From positions 42,782-106,781 of the forward strand of contig VTPC01008257.1 of NCBI GenBank assembly GCA_011009095.1: 64,000 nucleotides of DNA, given 5' to 3'. The position numbers and the translations under genes are program-made. Below are positions 37,260-49,029 of the stretch, piece by piece; position 1 is the stretch's first letter, and each line of letters opens with the position of its first letter. The DNA comes from Ignelater luminosus. Lineage: Eukaryota; Arthropoda; Insecta; Coleoptera; Elateridae. The notes below the pieces were generated by a model that saw only the letters and a program-made list of their open reading frames with translations, had not been told where the DNA came from and did not search any database.

Positions 37260-37600
37260 AATTGATGAAAAGCGAAACGTGACCTTAGACCACCAGGCAC
37301 AACCTGACCCGTAAAAATGCTGTTACAAAGTAAGGCCCACCTGGGTACACCACAAGTGACCTATGGAATATTTAGCTCTCTTAGAAGAATGCGAAGAGGA
37401 AGCACACCTTAGGTCACCCAGGTGGATCGTTGGAGAGCGTAGCTGGATCCGTGTTCGTAATTGGCATTCTTAAAAGGGTCAGTGGAGGACGAAGCTCGAT
37501 CTTAGGTAGCCGCCACAAGTGACTTGTGGTATGTCTAGGTCTTTTAGAAGGTTCGTGGAGTTCAACCTGTCTTCAAACAAAGGGGACCGTGATCAGTTTC
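37260..37600. repeat. Degenerate minisatellite, locus 1
   Basis: Repeated phrases such as GCGAAACGTGACCTTAGACCACC, GGAAGCACACCTTAGGTCACCC and ACGAAGCTCGATCTTAGGTAGCC recur at about 37271, 37398 and 37491. CACAAGTGAC recurs 162 bp apart (37351 and 37513). The same wording returns at 42.4 kb and 58.9 kb, so this is a dispersed family. The units are strongly diverged. Confidence 0.6.
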
Positions 37601-37984
37601 TGTCTCAAGAGAGCTAAAAGAAGAGAAACTCCAAAACTTTGAATGACTAACATGGCTAGTACATCTACAAAAAATTTCAAGACAAATCTAATCTATCTAA
37701 AAAGTTAACTAAGAAGATAAGATTGGAAAAATTGGGAAGAGTAAAGCTCATGTATGAAAGAAATGGTTTGCAATAAATAAAATAAAAACTAGTTGAAGGA
37801 CCAATAAGAGAGATTCGTAAATCCGTAATATTAGTAAAACGTTAACCAAAGAAAACAAATGAAAGTATCTGTTTGTAATCCTATCGTTACAGTTCAAAAT
37901 CTTTGTGATAAAATTGTAAGAATTTTTAAATTGTTGCAAAATCGATGCTTTACACAAAATTTGTTTCTTTTCACTATTAAGTGA

Positions 37985-38525
37985 TATACTGAAGTCTTCT
38001 CTGCTGCTGACAAAACGCGAGCTGACGGACCTCGCTCTGCAAACACCAGCAATCACAAAAGCTGTTAAGGCCCGAATTCACCACAACTCTAGCCAAAAAC
38101 AGAAACCAATAGCCCTGTAGATGAAGATGCCAAGAGGAGTCACAAAACGGGTGATTAACCAAGCCCGCAAACTGGAGGCTTATCAAAGAAAGAAAGGTCA
38201 GCTGCTTCCTCAACGTTTAGAAAAGATAACAAGCACTGCAGAGTTCTTTCTACAGAGCAGAAAATCTTTACGATTGAAGAACATCTAAACAAGCAAAATG
38301 TTGTGTATACTCATAGTAGTGCTAAAGCTACTGAAAAGGTCCTTTATGTACAACGAGGTCTTCCCTGATTTGACTGGGAGTTTCCTATTTGGGCACAACT
38401 CAATTTCATTTTTGTCAAAAAAGTGTCAAGACTAAAGCTAAGGTGTATGAAGAAGACAATCTAGATGGAGTTGTAAAACCCTAGGGTGCTACCATACCTA
38501 GTAGTACCACACGTTATACAAACAA
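37985..38525 (+). pseudogene. Tc1/mariner transposase relic, plus-strand copy
   Basis: Shifting plus frames give ELTDL..TPAITKAVKARIHHNS (about 38013-38085), EAYQRKKGQLLPQ (about 38178), TEQKIFTIEEHLNKQN (about 38257-38300, holding the region of the first catalytic Asp), VQRGLP and CQKSVKTKAKVYEEDNLDGVVKP (about 38413-38480). These are ordered landmarks of IS630-Tc1-mariner transposases from the helix-turn-helix region to the middle of the catalytic core. The last catalytic segment (SPDLNP) is missing at the 3' side, where the convergent second copy begins. Confidence 0.75.
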
Positions 38526-38589
38526 AATTGACTATTTTTAAATATTTTATTCAGAATTATAACAAAAGTTTCTTGTAATAAATTCGTAT

Positions 38590-39545
38590 ATGTATGTACA
38601 TTAGAATATTAGCACTAAACGAGCCACACGAGCTTTCAATCTTAGTCTCCAGACTTCGATCGCAAAACGAATCTTTTCTTGTAAAAAAAAGTCCCCTTTC
38701 TTCACTAATGACTGTTTTAGACTTTCCAAACTTGTGTGAGGTTTTGAGTAGACATCCAGCTCCAAGTGGATTTAGATCTGGACAAGCTAAAGGCCAATTT
38801 GCCTTTGCAATAAAATCAGGAATTTTCTCTTTTGGCCAATTTTGGACCATTTTGGCTTCATGCAAACGTGCAGCTCTGGCCATTAAACATGGATGAGTCT
38901 TATGTTTTCTTTGCCTTGATTTTGACTCCTTGAAGCACAAAATAGAGTTTTGCTTTATCACTCCAGCTTGGGACCATCCAAACCATTACAGAAGGTGGGT
39001 AATGAGTTCTTTTCAATTTTTTTTAAGACATGGAAATGCCTTTAGTTAGTTTTGACTAAGTTCGATCGTTCTGCTGGTTAAACTTCTCTTCTACTGTAAA
39101 AACATTCTCGTCAGTGAAGAAATTCTTTTCCAACTCTCATATGCGTACCGCTTCAAGAATGATCGGCTTTTAATGAGCCTATTTTTCTTTTGCATTGCAT
39201 TTAGCATATAACAAGTGCGTCATTTTAATACTTTAAGCCCTAGGTCTTTTGTAAACGCACGATTCATGGTCATTTTTGAAACTCTCATTTGTAGGGCTAA
39301 TTTCTTCTGAGTTCGGCGACAATTTCTACAAATTTGATTTTTCGAAGCTTTTAAGCATAGCAGGAGTCCTTTTAGAACGAGGAGCACCGCTCCTTGGTCT
39401 AGCTTTAATGTTTCCAGTTTCTTTATTTCAATTTACGGTACGGTAAACAAAATCCCTCTTAATTCCAGAAGTTTTCAGCAGTTTAAAAATTTTTGCTGGA
39501 GTTCTGCCTTTGGATTACAAAATTTGTTGATTTTTAGAGGAGAAG
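38590..39545 (-). pseudogene. Tc1/mariner transposase relic, minus-strand copy
   Basis: Reading leftwards on the minus strand: KGRTPAKIFKLLKTSG (about 39510-39465), VYRTV, GNIKARPRSGAPRSKRTPAM (about 39410-39350), a VSKMTMNRAFTKDLGLK-like piece, FFTDENVFTVEEKFNQQNDR (about 39125-39065) and YPPSVMVW. Then come HEAKMVQNW and IPDFIAKANWPLACPDLNPLG (about 38845-38755). Nearly the whole transposase is present in order, with frameshifts, stops and an internal deletion. The DNA-binding half, first Asp block and SPDLNP-like block are all legible. The 134-codon frame at 38557-38961 is its C-terminal third. Confidence 0.8.
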
Positions 39546-42329
39546 GTTTGTGCTGCGAAACACCAAAGTTTGGAGTAGTTAAAGTTATCTCAGGCTCAAT
39601 CAATTGCCAATATTGAAACAGAAGTCGTGCATTCTGCCTTAGATAACTGCCCTTGACGATTACAAACCTGTATGAAGGCAGGTAGATGAGAGTCAGAATT
39701 AATGATTGGAAAAATTTCAAGGCCTTCCAAATTTAAAACAATAAAACCATACCAGGAAAAATTTGGCGGTTACTAAACTCAATATTTTGGTGATGCCAAC
39801 CACGCAAAATTGGAAACCTAATAAAGAATCATGTAGTTAATCCTCAAAACAAGAATAGATTGTCAAAATTATCATCTAGGTAACCATAAACAATCGCTTC
39901 GAATGGTTATGAATTACGATCTAAAAGAGTAAACTGTTTTGGGAAACATTTTTATTCTGGGCTTCTAGAAGAAAAAAAAGAAAATTTTTTTAGATTATGA
40001 ACAATTGTTTCGATCTATATTTTGTTTCTTTGCTTTGGCTTCTAATTAATTCGTTTACTACTCCTATTTTGTTGTATGGTGGAAATTTTGCTTCCTGCCC
40101 ACACTGTAATTTTTTATGGTTACTTCTGGCACGTGAAACACCTTCATATTTTTATTATAGTACAGTTTCTACAAAAAAAAAAATGTTATTGTGGTAGTAT
40201 TTTTTTAAAGATAACAGAAAAAAATTAATGTATGTTGATTCATTCTTAATTACCAGACCATCTTTGCATAAGACATTCAGTTAAATATTAATAATTGCAT
40301 CAAACAGTAAATTCTGATAATCCAACCATAAAATTAACTTTTGACAAAAAATGTTCAAAATAAAACCTTCTCGCCAAGTATAAGTCCAGATGTTTCCTTT
40401 CCGAAAGTAATTAAATTAAATTTAAAGTGAGTCACATGCTTTTGTAGCCTTGTGATGAAGTGTATTATAAAATGTTTGTTGTCTATATTTTATTGTTTTT
40501 TTCTATTCATATGTTAAATTATAAAAGAAATCACGTTTAAAATTCTTACACATATGGCACTAATATGGTTAGCCATGATGTTACCAAATTTGGATGTTAC
40601 ATCATTGTTAAATTAAAAATAAACCAACTGATTTAACCTTACATATTTATAGAAGTAAGATACTAGAATGAAATTGAAAGAGAAAATGCTTAAATTAATG
40701 AAATTCAATCGATTAATTAGGAGTGTAGGGTGATAAGTAGCAATTTAGAACACCCTTTGCAATATGTTCTCTTCAGTGTTCATCAATTAAAGCTTTTATT
40801 AAATGAAAGTGGCATTTATAGGTGTGTATTAGGGTGTGATGACGTCATTTTCGTCATTTTGTTCCTGCAAACTGGGATTATTGAACAACAAATAACGCAT
40901 CTGGCTATTTTTTTTTACTTTTACAGGAACTCGTTTCCGTTATCTCTTCAGAGTAGGCCAGACAATAACAATATACATAACAGACATACCTTGAAATAAA
41001 AAAAAGCAATTAAGCTCTTCAAAACTGTCTTATGAATTCCTTTCATAGATATATGTACGTACTTACATGTACTACAAGTAAGTCTTAATGAATCTCCTTT
41101 TTTAAGAAATAATATCCAAGAAACAGTAGATAATCCGTCTGTCTGCTTTTTATTGGTTTTATTTGCAATAAAATTTCTAATAAAGCAACTTTTTCAGGGG
41201 AAAATTAAATTCTGTGCACGTGCAGACCTACTTTTTGCTTTTATAACATAGATACAGGCAATTCTGTTACTACAAATGCATTTTTCATTCATTTGTAAAG
41301 TAAAGCGTGCGCTAATTTCTTTTTCTTTATTAATTTATTTTTTATTAATTAAAGTAGCACTTCTGCTACTACTTATATAAGTAGTCATTTGTTAGCGTTT
41401 CATTAAACAAAAGAAAAAAGAAACTCTGCGCTAACCAATGAGGAATCATGAGAGACCAAAAATCAATTACATGATAAGCATTGTAAAGTAAAAACATCAC
41501 CTATAACAAAATAATTTATTGTCAGACTGCACCAGATTAGTCAGTCGATGGCCTTGTTATTGGTAAGAGCTTACGTAACACCTATAAATATTTCTAAATA
41601 GATAAATTTGACACTTAACTTCTAATTTCCTTTTTAAATTTGTGTATATGGTTACAATCTCTGATTTATTTATAACTCGCAGTTGTATCTCTATCATAAT
41701 AATGATGAAGAATGTTTTTAGTTAGTTAGTTATTTCCTACAAACATTATCTAGTTATAATTTTGTTATTCATCTTCAGAAGTTTTCCCATTGAATATGAA
41801 CTAACACAAAAATAATTCGAATGATATTGTTCAAAATAGACAAACAAACACCATTTAATGGTAGCACTGAATTTACACTAAACGCAACCTTTTTGCATTC
41901 TTTATTGCTAAAAAAAAAACGTGAGAAATAGAAGTAATTTAAATAAATATCCTATTTATATTATAAATTCTTTTTTAATGAATAATTCAATACATGCAAC
42001 ACATTCTTGAACATACTTTTTCTATACTTTCAATTTTTCAATGAACCTTTGCAGTAAAAAATGGTAAGTGTTTAGAATGACATTCAGTAATTTTATTTTT
42101 CCATGACTTAGGCGATGTGGACAAGATCTTTTTCCAATTTGGAATGTAAGTCCTTCGAACTCATCAAGGATAGAATTTCCTGATTTTAAAAAAATAACAT
42201 TAAAGGTTTAGCTTGAAACAGAAATAAAAACTGTCTGAACCAGAGATAAACGAATTCAGTCTTCTACTGAAACCTAATATCAAAAATAAGATCAAAATAT
42301 TCAAAGAAAGGTTAGCTTAAGTCAATATA

Positions 42330-42660
42330 ACAACCAAGGTCGGCCTCAGACGTTAAGCCAGTTAGACGACTGCTTCAGGACGGAAAAGTATGGGACAGCC
42401 TGACTCTTTGAAGAAGGTTAATTGAGGGCAAAGTTCGATATTGGCTACCACAAGAGACCTAGCCTGCATTTACATTTAATTTTCTTAAGCAGGCAAAACC
42501 CGATTTTGGACCACTGCAGATGATCTTTTGGAAGACACAGTACGATCATCATCGTTTTTATTTTTATTTTTATTTTTCTTGAGGCTAATAGAGGGAACAA
42601 CTGAAATTTAAACCAGAGGTGGCACATTTAGTTCTCTAGATTGGTAAATCGAAGACGTAG
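42330..42660. repeat. Degenerate minisatellite, locus 2a
   Basis: TTTGAAGAAGGTTAATTGAGGGCAAAGTTCGATATTGGCTACCACAAGAGACCTAG-type sequence (about 42405-42462) matches the wording at 37.47-37.53 kb. A truncated further copy, with ATCGAAGACGTAGCCCAATGG, ends the block (about 42647). An (ATTTT)n run is at 42555-42578. Confidence 0.5.
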
Positions 42661-42799
42661 CCCAATGGTTTTATTTAACATTGATCATACATAGAATTAC
42701 GGAAAGTGTTCTGCTTTTTAAAAGTTTTTCAATCTCTTCCAAAATTTTATCACTGATCAAAGTCAATTTTGCTTCAAAAATAATCATTAACCACTTGAT

Positions 42800-43560
42800 G
42801 GGCTAGCTCTGATGGCGCAAAGTTGGGCTCGCCCCCCATTAACTTTTTAAGGAAACTTAATACTAGACCAATTGTAGTGGCTCAATGTTGGGCTTAGTCC
42901 TCCATTAAAACCTCCTTTGGAGAGTTAAAGACAAATACAGGTCGGGCTGCACTATTCACAATCGTCTCATATAAAATGAAAGGTTACAAAAAGTATGCTT
43001 CATTGAGCATTAAGTTCTGAAATTGACTTCGGGAGAGCGAAGTCCAAAGTTAAAAAGAGAAGAATCTAAATCCTTCCTACTTCGTTTTAACCCATGTTCT
43101 AACTCTCTTTTAGTGGAAACGAGTGTTTTCAAAACGTGTGAGGCTGCGCCTTCCATTAGGCATTTCAAGAGAGCATAAAACTACCAGTGGTTTAGTGATT
43201 AAGTGCACATGCCTAAGATTATCTAAATTTCCAATAGTAATTCGGCTGTAGAAAAATATTTCTCTCTTCTTCTTACGCAAAGAAGCAACTTAAGCTGGAA
43301 GAACTGTTTTCAGTAAAGAAGTTCAAAGTTAAAAATAGAAGAATCTAAATTCTCCCTACTTCGTTTTAACCCATGTTCTAATTCTCTTTGAGTAGAATCC
43401 CATGTTTACAAAACATGCCTTCCAAGGATTTCAAAAGAGTTAGATATAAAGACGTGTTGGGCTAAAGCAATCAACGAGCCACCAGGCACTTTTGATAACC
43501 TAAAATTAAACTTCACTCTCCATTAGCTGTTTTAAGAAAAATAAATAAAATGGGCTAACA
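42800..43560. repeat. Degenerate tandem repeats, locus 2b
   Basis: A roughly 66-bp step relates AAAGTTGGGCTCG...CCCATTAA (about 42819) and AATGTTGGGCTTAG...TCCATTAA (about 42885). A second, well-kept direct repeat of about 95 bp occurs at 43039-43135 and 43318-43414 (offset 279), sharing AGAATCTAAA, CCCTACTTCGTTTTAACCCA and TGTTCTAA. Confidence 0.6.
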
Positions 43561-44689
43561 CTACTCTACAAACCAAAACGACCCAAACTCTGAAAATCAT
43601 AGTTTTGAGATACTGAGTGAAACATGTTTGGCTTTCTTCACATTTATATAGGATAGAACATTTTGAAGATTGGTCAGTATCACTTGTTGCTGCCTGCAGG
43701 CTTGGATAATTGAAAGTGTGCAGCTGAGACTAATAGTGTTCTTCTTTAAAGTTGCAACAATAATAATGCCAACAAATACGATCTATCCAATTCAGATATT
43801 TTGATTCGCAAGATCAAATGCGTTCACAATGTAACCAAAACCACGGTTTAAGAAAATCTAATTCGTTAAACTAAACAAATAAAGCTTGTCTCCAAAGAGA
43901 CTATGCTTACTTTCTGGTAATTTTAGTGTAAGAGTCCAAAAACGCCATTTTGGACTACTTGACTAACTAATGCATTTCAGTTGAGGGATATTAATAACTA
44001 AAACAGAAACAGGCTAGAGAATTTTCAACGGACAAAAATATTAGCATTCTATTGCATCATTAATATGAAATATTCAATTAAACGGCTTCAATACGTTTTT
44101 AGTCTCACAGGCATAAATGAAAATATCGTCCTATGCACTTTCAGAACTTAATCGTCACGTCGCCCAGTAAGCTTTGCTTCGACAATGAAAGAAAAAATGG
44201 TGCAAAATAGATTTTTAAAGGAGATACTTATGGGATTTACACGAAGTTGAACACCAAATGATTTAGTCTTAAAGATCCTAATTTAAAGTAAGAAGAGGGA
44301 GTGATTTTCCATTTCAAAAGTACCTTTGGAATCCTCTTAATCAAAGAAGAAGTATATGTAGACTTCGGTGAAGCAAAGTTTCAGTGCACAATTCGCTACC
44401 ACACTTTCGACAAATTATTTACTACTTTGCTTTTCCAGGAAAATTAACTTCCAATCTCAACTTCAAAATTTTCTTTCAGGACACCATCCAGGATCCAATT
44501 GATCCTGTTGTCTTTCTTGTTTCATTGTCATTAGCGTTACACAAGTAACTTGCATATAATATTGTTTAGCCTCACGGTGTTTCTGTCTGCTGACTTGTTT
44601 GTTGCGTCCAAGCACCTAAGCTAGTTGTTCGAAATATACACTTTCAGTCGAGTTGCGGTGTTAGACTTATGTAGTTTAGCCTGTCTGCA

Positions 44690-44960
44690 TTACATTTTCT
44701 TTTGCTTTACTATTTTTTATCCATTTTTTCCTAAGTCTTCTTCTGTTTAGTCTAACCTGCACTTCCTTGGTTTCCTCTTTCAAAATTTCTTTTAGTATTT
44801 CCTCCGAGAGTCTTTTCTCATTCATTCTATGGACGTGCCCTAACCAACTTATCACGTTACTATTTATTTCAGATATTGTATTTCATAAATCTTTAAATAT
44901 TTCCTTGATTTGGTGATTGTTGATCATCCTCCATATCCCACTATTATAAAATTTTCTTAA
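44690..44960 (-). pseudogene. 3' end of an RTE-like LINE reverse transcriptase
   Basis: The minus-strand reading is YNSGIWRMINNHQIKEIFKD (about 44950-44890), then ISWLGHVHRMNEKRLSEEIL (about 44857-44800), then an RRRLRKKW basic end (about 44740). This is the thumb/C-terminal W-x-GHVxRM signature of insect non-LTR elements. The catalytic region is not legible upstream at 44.96-45.2 kb, although a 74-codon open frame continues there. It is a 5'-truncated, dead copy. Confidence 0.65.
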
Positions 44961-47900
44961 AACTGCTCTTTCTCAGACAGCTCATGTTTTCTTCTATTTT
45001 GGGTTAATTCCAGATTTTTAATTTGAATTTTAGAGACAAGAATTCTTTGCTTAATGTCTATGTTTAAAGTCCATTTGGATTTCCACATAGTTACGTTAGC
45101 AAACCATTCATTGAGAAATCGGCGGTCAAGATAAACTGACTTGACAGAAAATTTAGTTCTTTGCTCGATTTCTTTTGACAAATTTAATTTGCTACTATTG
45201 TCACACTTTTTTTGTTATTCTTAGATTCTATTGAAGGACTTCTGAAAGTCTGCCAAACCTTATCTCGAATTTAGCCATACCATGGCCCTTTATCAGTAAA
45301 GGAATTGGGATAGACTTACCAACTTTCAAACGGAAATTCAAACAATTTATTCTCGACGCTCAAGATGTGGAATATGTGAAAGTGAATTGAGGATCAAGTT
45401 TGCCCACCCTTGAAACAGATCTTACTAAGATGATTTCAGTGTGGGAAAAAGAATTCCCCTCTGAGAGAAATTGGTCAAAAAGATCAATGTGTAAGATAGA
45501 TCAAAATTCATTAATTAGTATTACAATGATCGAAAAACTGATGGTAAAAACTTCCAGGAAGTCAAAATAGAAAACTTGCTTTGATTTGAGTAGGAATAAC
45601 ATTGTGACTCTTCTTCGTCAAGCTCAGAATAGTTTTGTCTTACTCAAGTGATTAAAATCGTCGATCTTTGAATCAGTAATCTGAAATATTATTCATGGGA
45701 GACTTATAAATCCAAAGGAATTTTCTGTGTCTTCATTGGAAATGTTTCAAAATTGATTGAACGCTGATTAATTGGATTGTTACGACAGAAAAGCCATCAT
45801 TGATCTTGATACAAACAAAGACATTACGCTTGAACGAGATTGCTTGGCATCATCGGCATGGAGGATAAAACACGGATTATTCTGATTGTAACAAGCAAAG
45901 AGTTAGATAAGTGGTTTCATTATAAAATATTTTACTTTAAGAAAAAAGGATGACAAATGTCAATCACATATCTCATTTGAAGTATTTTGGAGTGCAGAGT
46001 CTCTTAAAAGTAGTCAGCAAAGACGTTCAATTTGCTTGTCTTTGTCGAAAAGTTAAGGATGTGATTTGACCAAAATGTTTTAATTTATGGGAAATAGGTC
46101 TGTAGATTCTGAATTTTTTAATTGAAACTCCTACTAGCTACTTCAAGCCAAGAAGACATCTGTCATTGATAAACAGGAGAATGAAAGAATATATTTGCAA
46201 AATGAAAAACTTTTCATCACTTTAATTTTTGAATTAAAATTAAGTCAGTATAGTTGATGAGCATGGTAATAGGATTGGAAAGGAAAGGTAATGTAACGAA
46301 TATGTAAAATCTCTTCCGGGCTGCTACAGATTAGAAGATACGTAACTGATATCCAGCAGTTTTTATTTATTTAATATATTTATTACACATTTAAACTTTC
46401 TTTATGACAAACGTCATGAATAATTAGCACATGTGGGTGCTTAGCGGTCATTCACAGAATTTTCTCAGACTAACCTAAAAAGTGTCCTAGTATTCGAAAT
46501 GTTAATGCAATAAAATGGCTTCTTCAGTTGATGTGTAAAAACAAATATAGAAATATACTCTGAACAAATGATATTGATATAACTTAGACACTACTGAAGG
46601 AAGATTTTTTAGAAAAAACAGTTGAGAGGTTCTTCGACAACAGATGTATCGTGTTTGAATTGTTAATGCATTGGTATTATGTTACATGCACATGGCGCCA
46701 AACTAACCTTTCTCATTTATATTCTATTCGCATTGTTCTAACACAATAGCTATAAAAATCAACACGAGCTCATCGTTAACAAAAAAAAAAAGTGTTGGCA
46801 AAAAACCGTATTTACACCACTAATAAAACTAATTTTTTACTTTAATCTTAAGCAAATCCAACTGAGAATCTATAATTTCCATCATTTATTAGAGAAAACA
46901 CAGAATTCCCCCTAAATCACCGCCTTAAAATTAAAACATACGTTTGGAATCCGAAAATAATCCACATCTGTTGTACTACTATTCAGCATGAGCAATATTT
47001 ATGCGAAAATGCTTTGAATATTCCAGTCTCAAAATATATACATTTTTAAGTCGTCCCAATTTATAGAACCAGTATTTCGATGAAATGTTCTTTCTTTTTG
47101 TTTTTATTCGCTGTCTTTGAACTCTCGACCAAAAAAATTGTTTATTGTAAATCTCTTTTAAATTCTGGTTGGATCGTTCTCACACACAAAAAAAAAGGAA
47201 GTTTATCAAACCATCTTGATGCAACCATTTGAATTCTATCTGTAGAATTATAAATATTTATTATGGATCTCCAAAGAATGGCAAAAGGTATTATTTGAAC
47301 GTGTATTATTTTTAAAACAGATAGATTACACTATAGGTAACAAATGAAAGATGTTTCAAATTGTGCCTTGAGGCCAAATAGCCAGACATAAATAATTACA
47401 AACTGAAAAGGAACTTTTCTAACACTGATTTTTAATTAAAAGATCTTTTTAAAAAATTTATCAATGACATTAAAAGTTACAGAATCGAGGTTAATGTAAT
47501 TACGTAACCTCCAACTTTCATTTATGAATATTTTGCACAACTTGTTCCTAATAGAAGTATGTGAAAAGTTCAAAAGATTTATTGCTAGCGTAAGAAAAAA
47601 AAATCGTTTTTAATTAAATGCAAACTAATTCAAAACTATGTGTGCGTTTTAATAAATAAAACATTTGATACGGTTATTGTTCTGTTCAGTAATATAAAAA
47701 AAAATAATTAAAACAATTACTACAAAATTTAAGCGTAGACAGTTATTTGAATAGGACAAATAGTAAAGGCGTTTAAGTCGAAGCACCGTTGTGGTTTTAA
47801 GTAGAGAACTATGTTTTGTCCTAGAAAAAATGATTACAAGCAAGAGTAACGTTAACATTTAATACTGTACCTGTGTGTTAACCTTGAATGATGTGTTATA

Positions 47901-48629
47901 GGTGACGTCTAGTGACCACTTCTAATATATGCTGATTACTTGTTCAACAAAACCATCTCAAAGTTATTGCTTTACAATATTGAAATATGATAGGCTTAAA
48001 GGAATTTCCATTAACAGTTGACCTGTTATACAAGGTGCAATCTAAAAATATGTTTGACTAACTAATTGTTCGTTGCAATTCTTAAACGCTCACGCATTTT
48101 CTAAATATTACTTCCCGTCATTCTATTATAAATAACTTTTTTGTTTAAATGAGATACGTGTGTACGCATTAAAGTTCTTAATAAGTTTCACCATGACTTG
48201 TCTTTTTGTTCCGTAACGTTTTATGAATGAAGCGCTGTGTTTGTAAAAGATTCATTATTATTCAACTTACTTTGTTTTGTTTTACCATAGCATACTGCTT
48301 TAAAGTGATATGGACCTGTAATCTACTTTATAAAGGAAATTATTCTGTAAATATAAACAAACAAAAGTCTATTATAAAAGAGAAATGAGATTACACGTGA
48401 GAAACTTGCAAATCAATTTAGATATTCGATCTTCTAATGTAAACCGTATTTGTTTTTTAAGTTTGAACCATCAAGATAAAATTGCAATGTAATAAGAGAA
48501 AGTTTCAGTGAAGAATTTCATTTTTCATGTTTGTGTTTGTCTCATCATTACTTTTGACTCAGCAATATAATTTCTTGACATTTACAAAGAGATACTATTT
48601 CTATTTTATTTGCTTGGATACCAGGTATA

Positions 48630-49029
48630 NNNNNNNNNNNNNNNNNNNNNNNNNNNNNNNNNNNNNNNNNNNNNNNNNNNNNNNNNNNNNNNNNNNNNNN
48701 NNNNNNNNNNNNNNNNNNNNNNNNNNNNNNNNNNNNNNNNNNNNNNNNNNNNNNNNNNNNNNNNNNNNNNNNNNNNNNNNNNNNNNNNNNNNNNNNNNNN
48801 NNNNNNNNNNNNNNNNNNNNNNNNNNNNNNNNNNNNNNNNNNNNNNNNNNNNNNNNNNNNNNNNNNNNNNNNNNNNNNNNNNNNNNNNNNNNNNNNNNNN
48901 NNNNNNNNNNNNNNNNNNNNNNNNNNNNNNNNNNNNNNNNNNNNNNNNNNNNNNNNNNNNNNNNNNNNNNNNNNNNNNNNNNNNNNNNNNNNNNNNNNNN
49001 NNNNNNNNNNNNNNNNNNNNNNNNNNNNN
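48630..49029. other. Assembly gap (400 N)
   Basis: A run of N. Open frames reported across it are artefacts of untranslated gap. Sequence to the right is visibly richer in G+C than to the left. Confidence 1.

Noticed and set aside
37748..38213. Minus-strand open frames of 78-102 codons
   Set aside because: They lie antisense to the plus-strand mariner relic or in plain AT-rich DNA; the plus strand carries the recognisable motifs.
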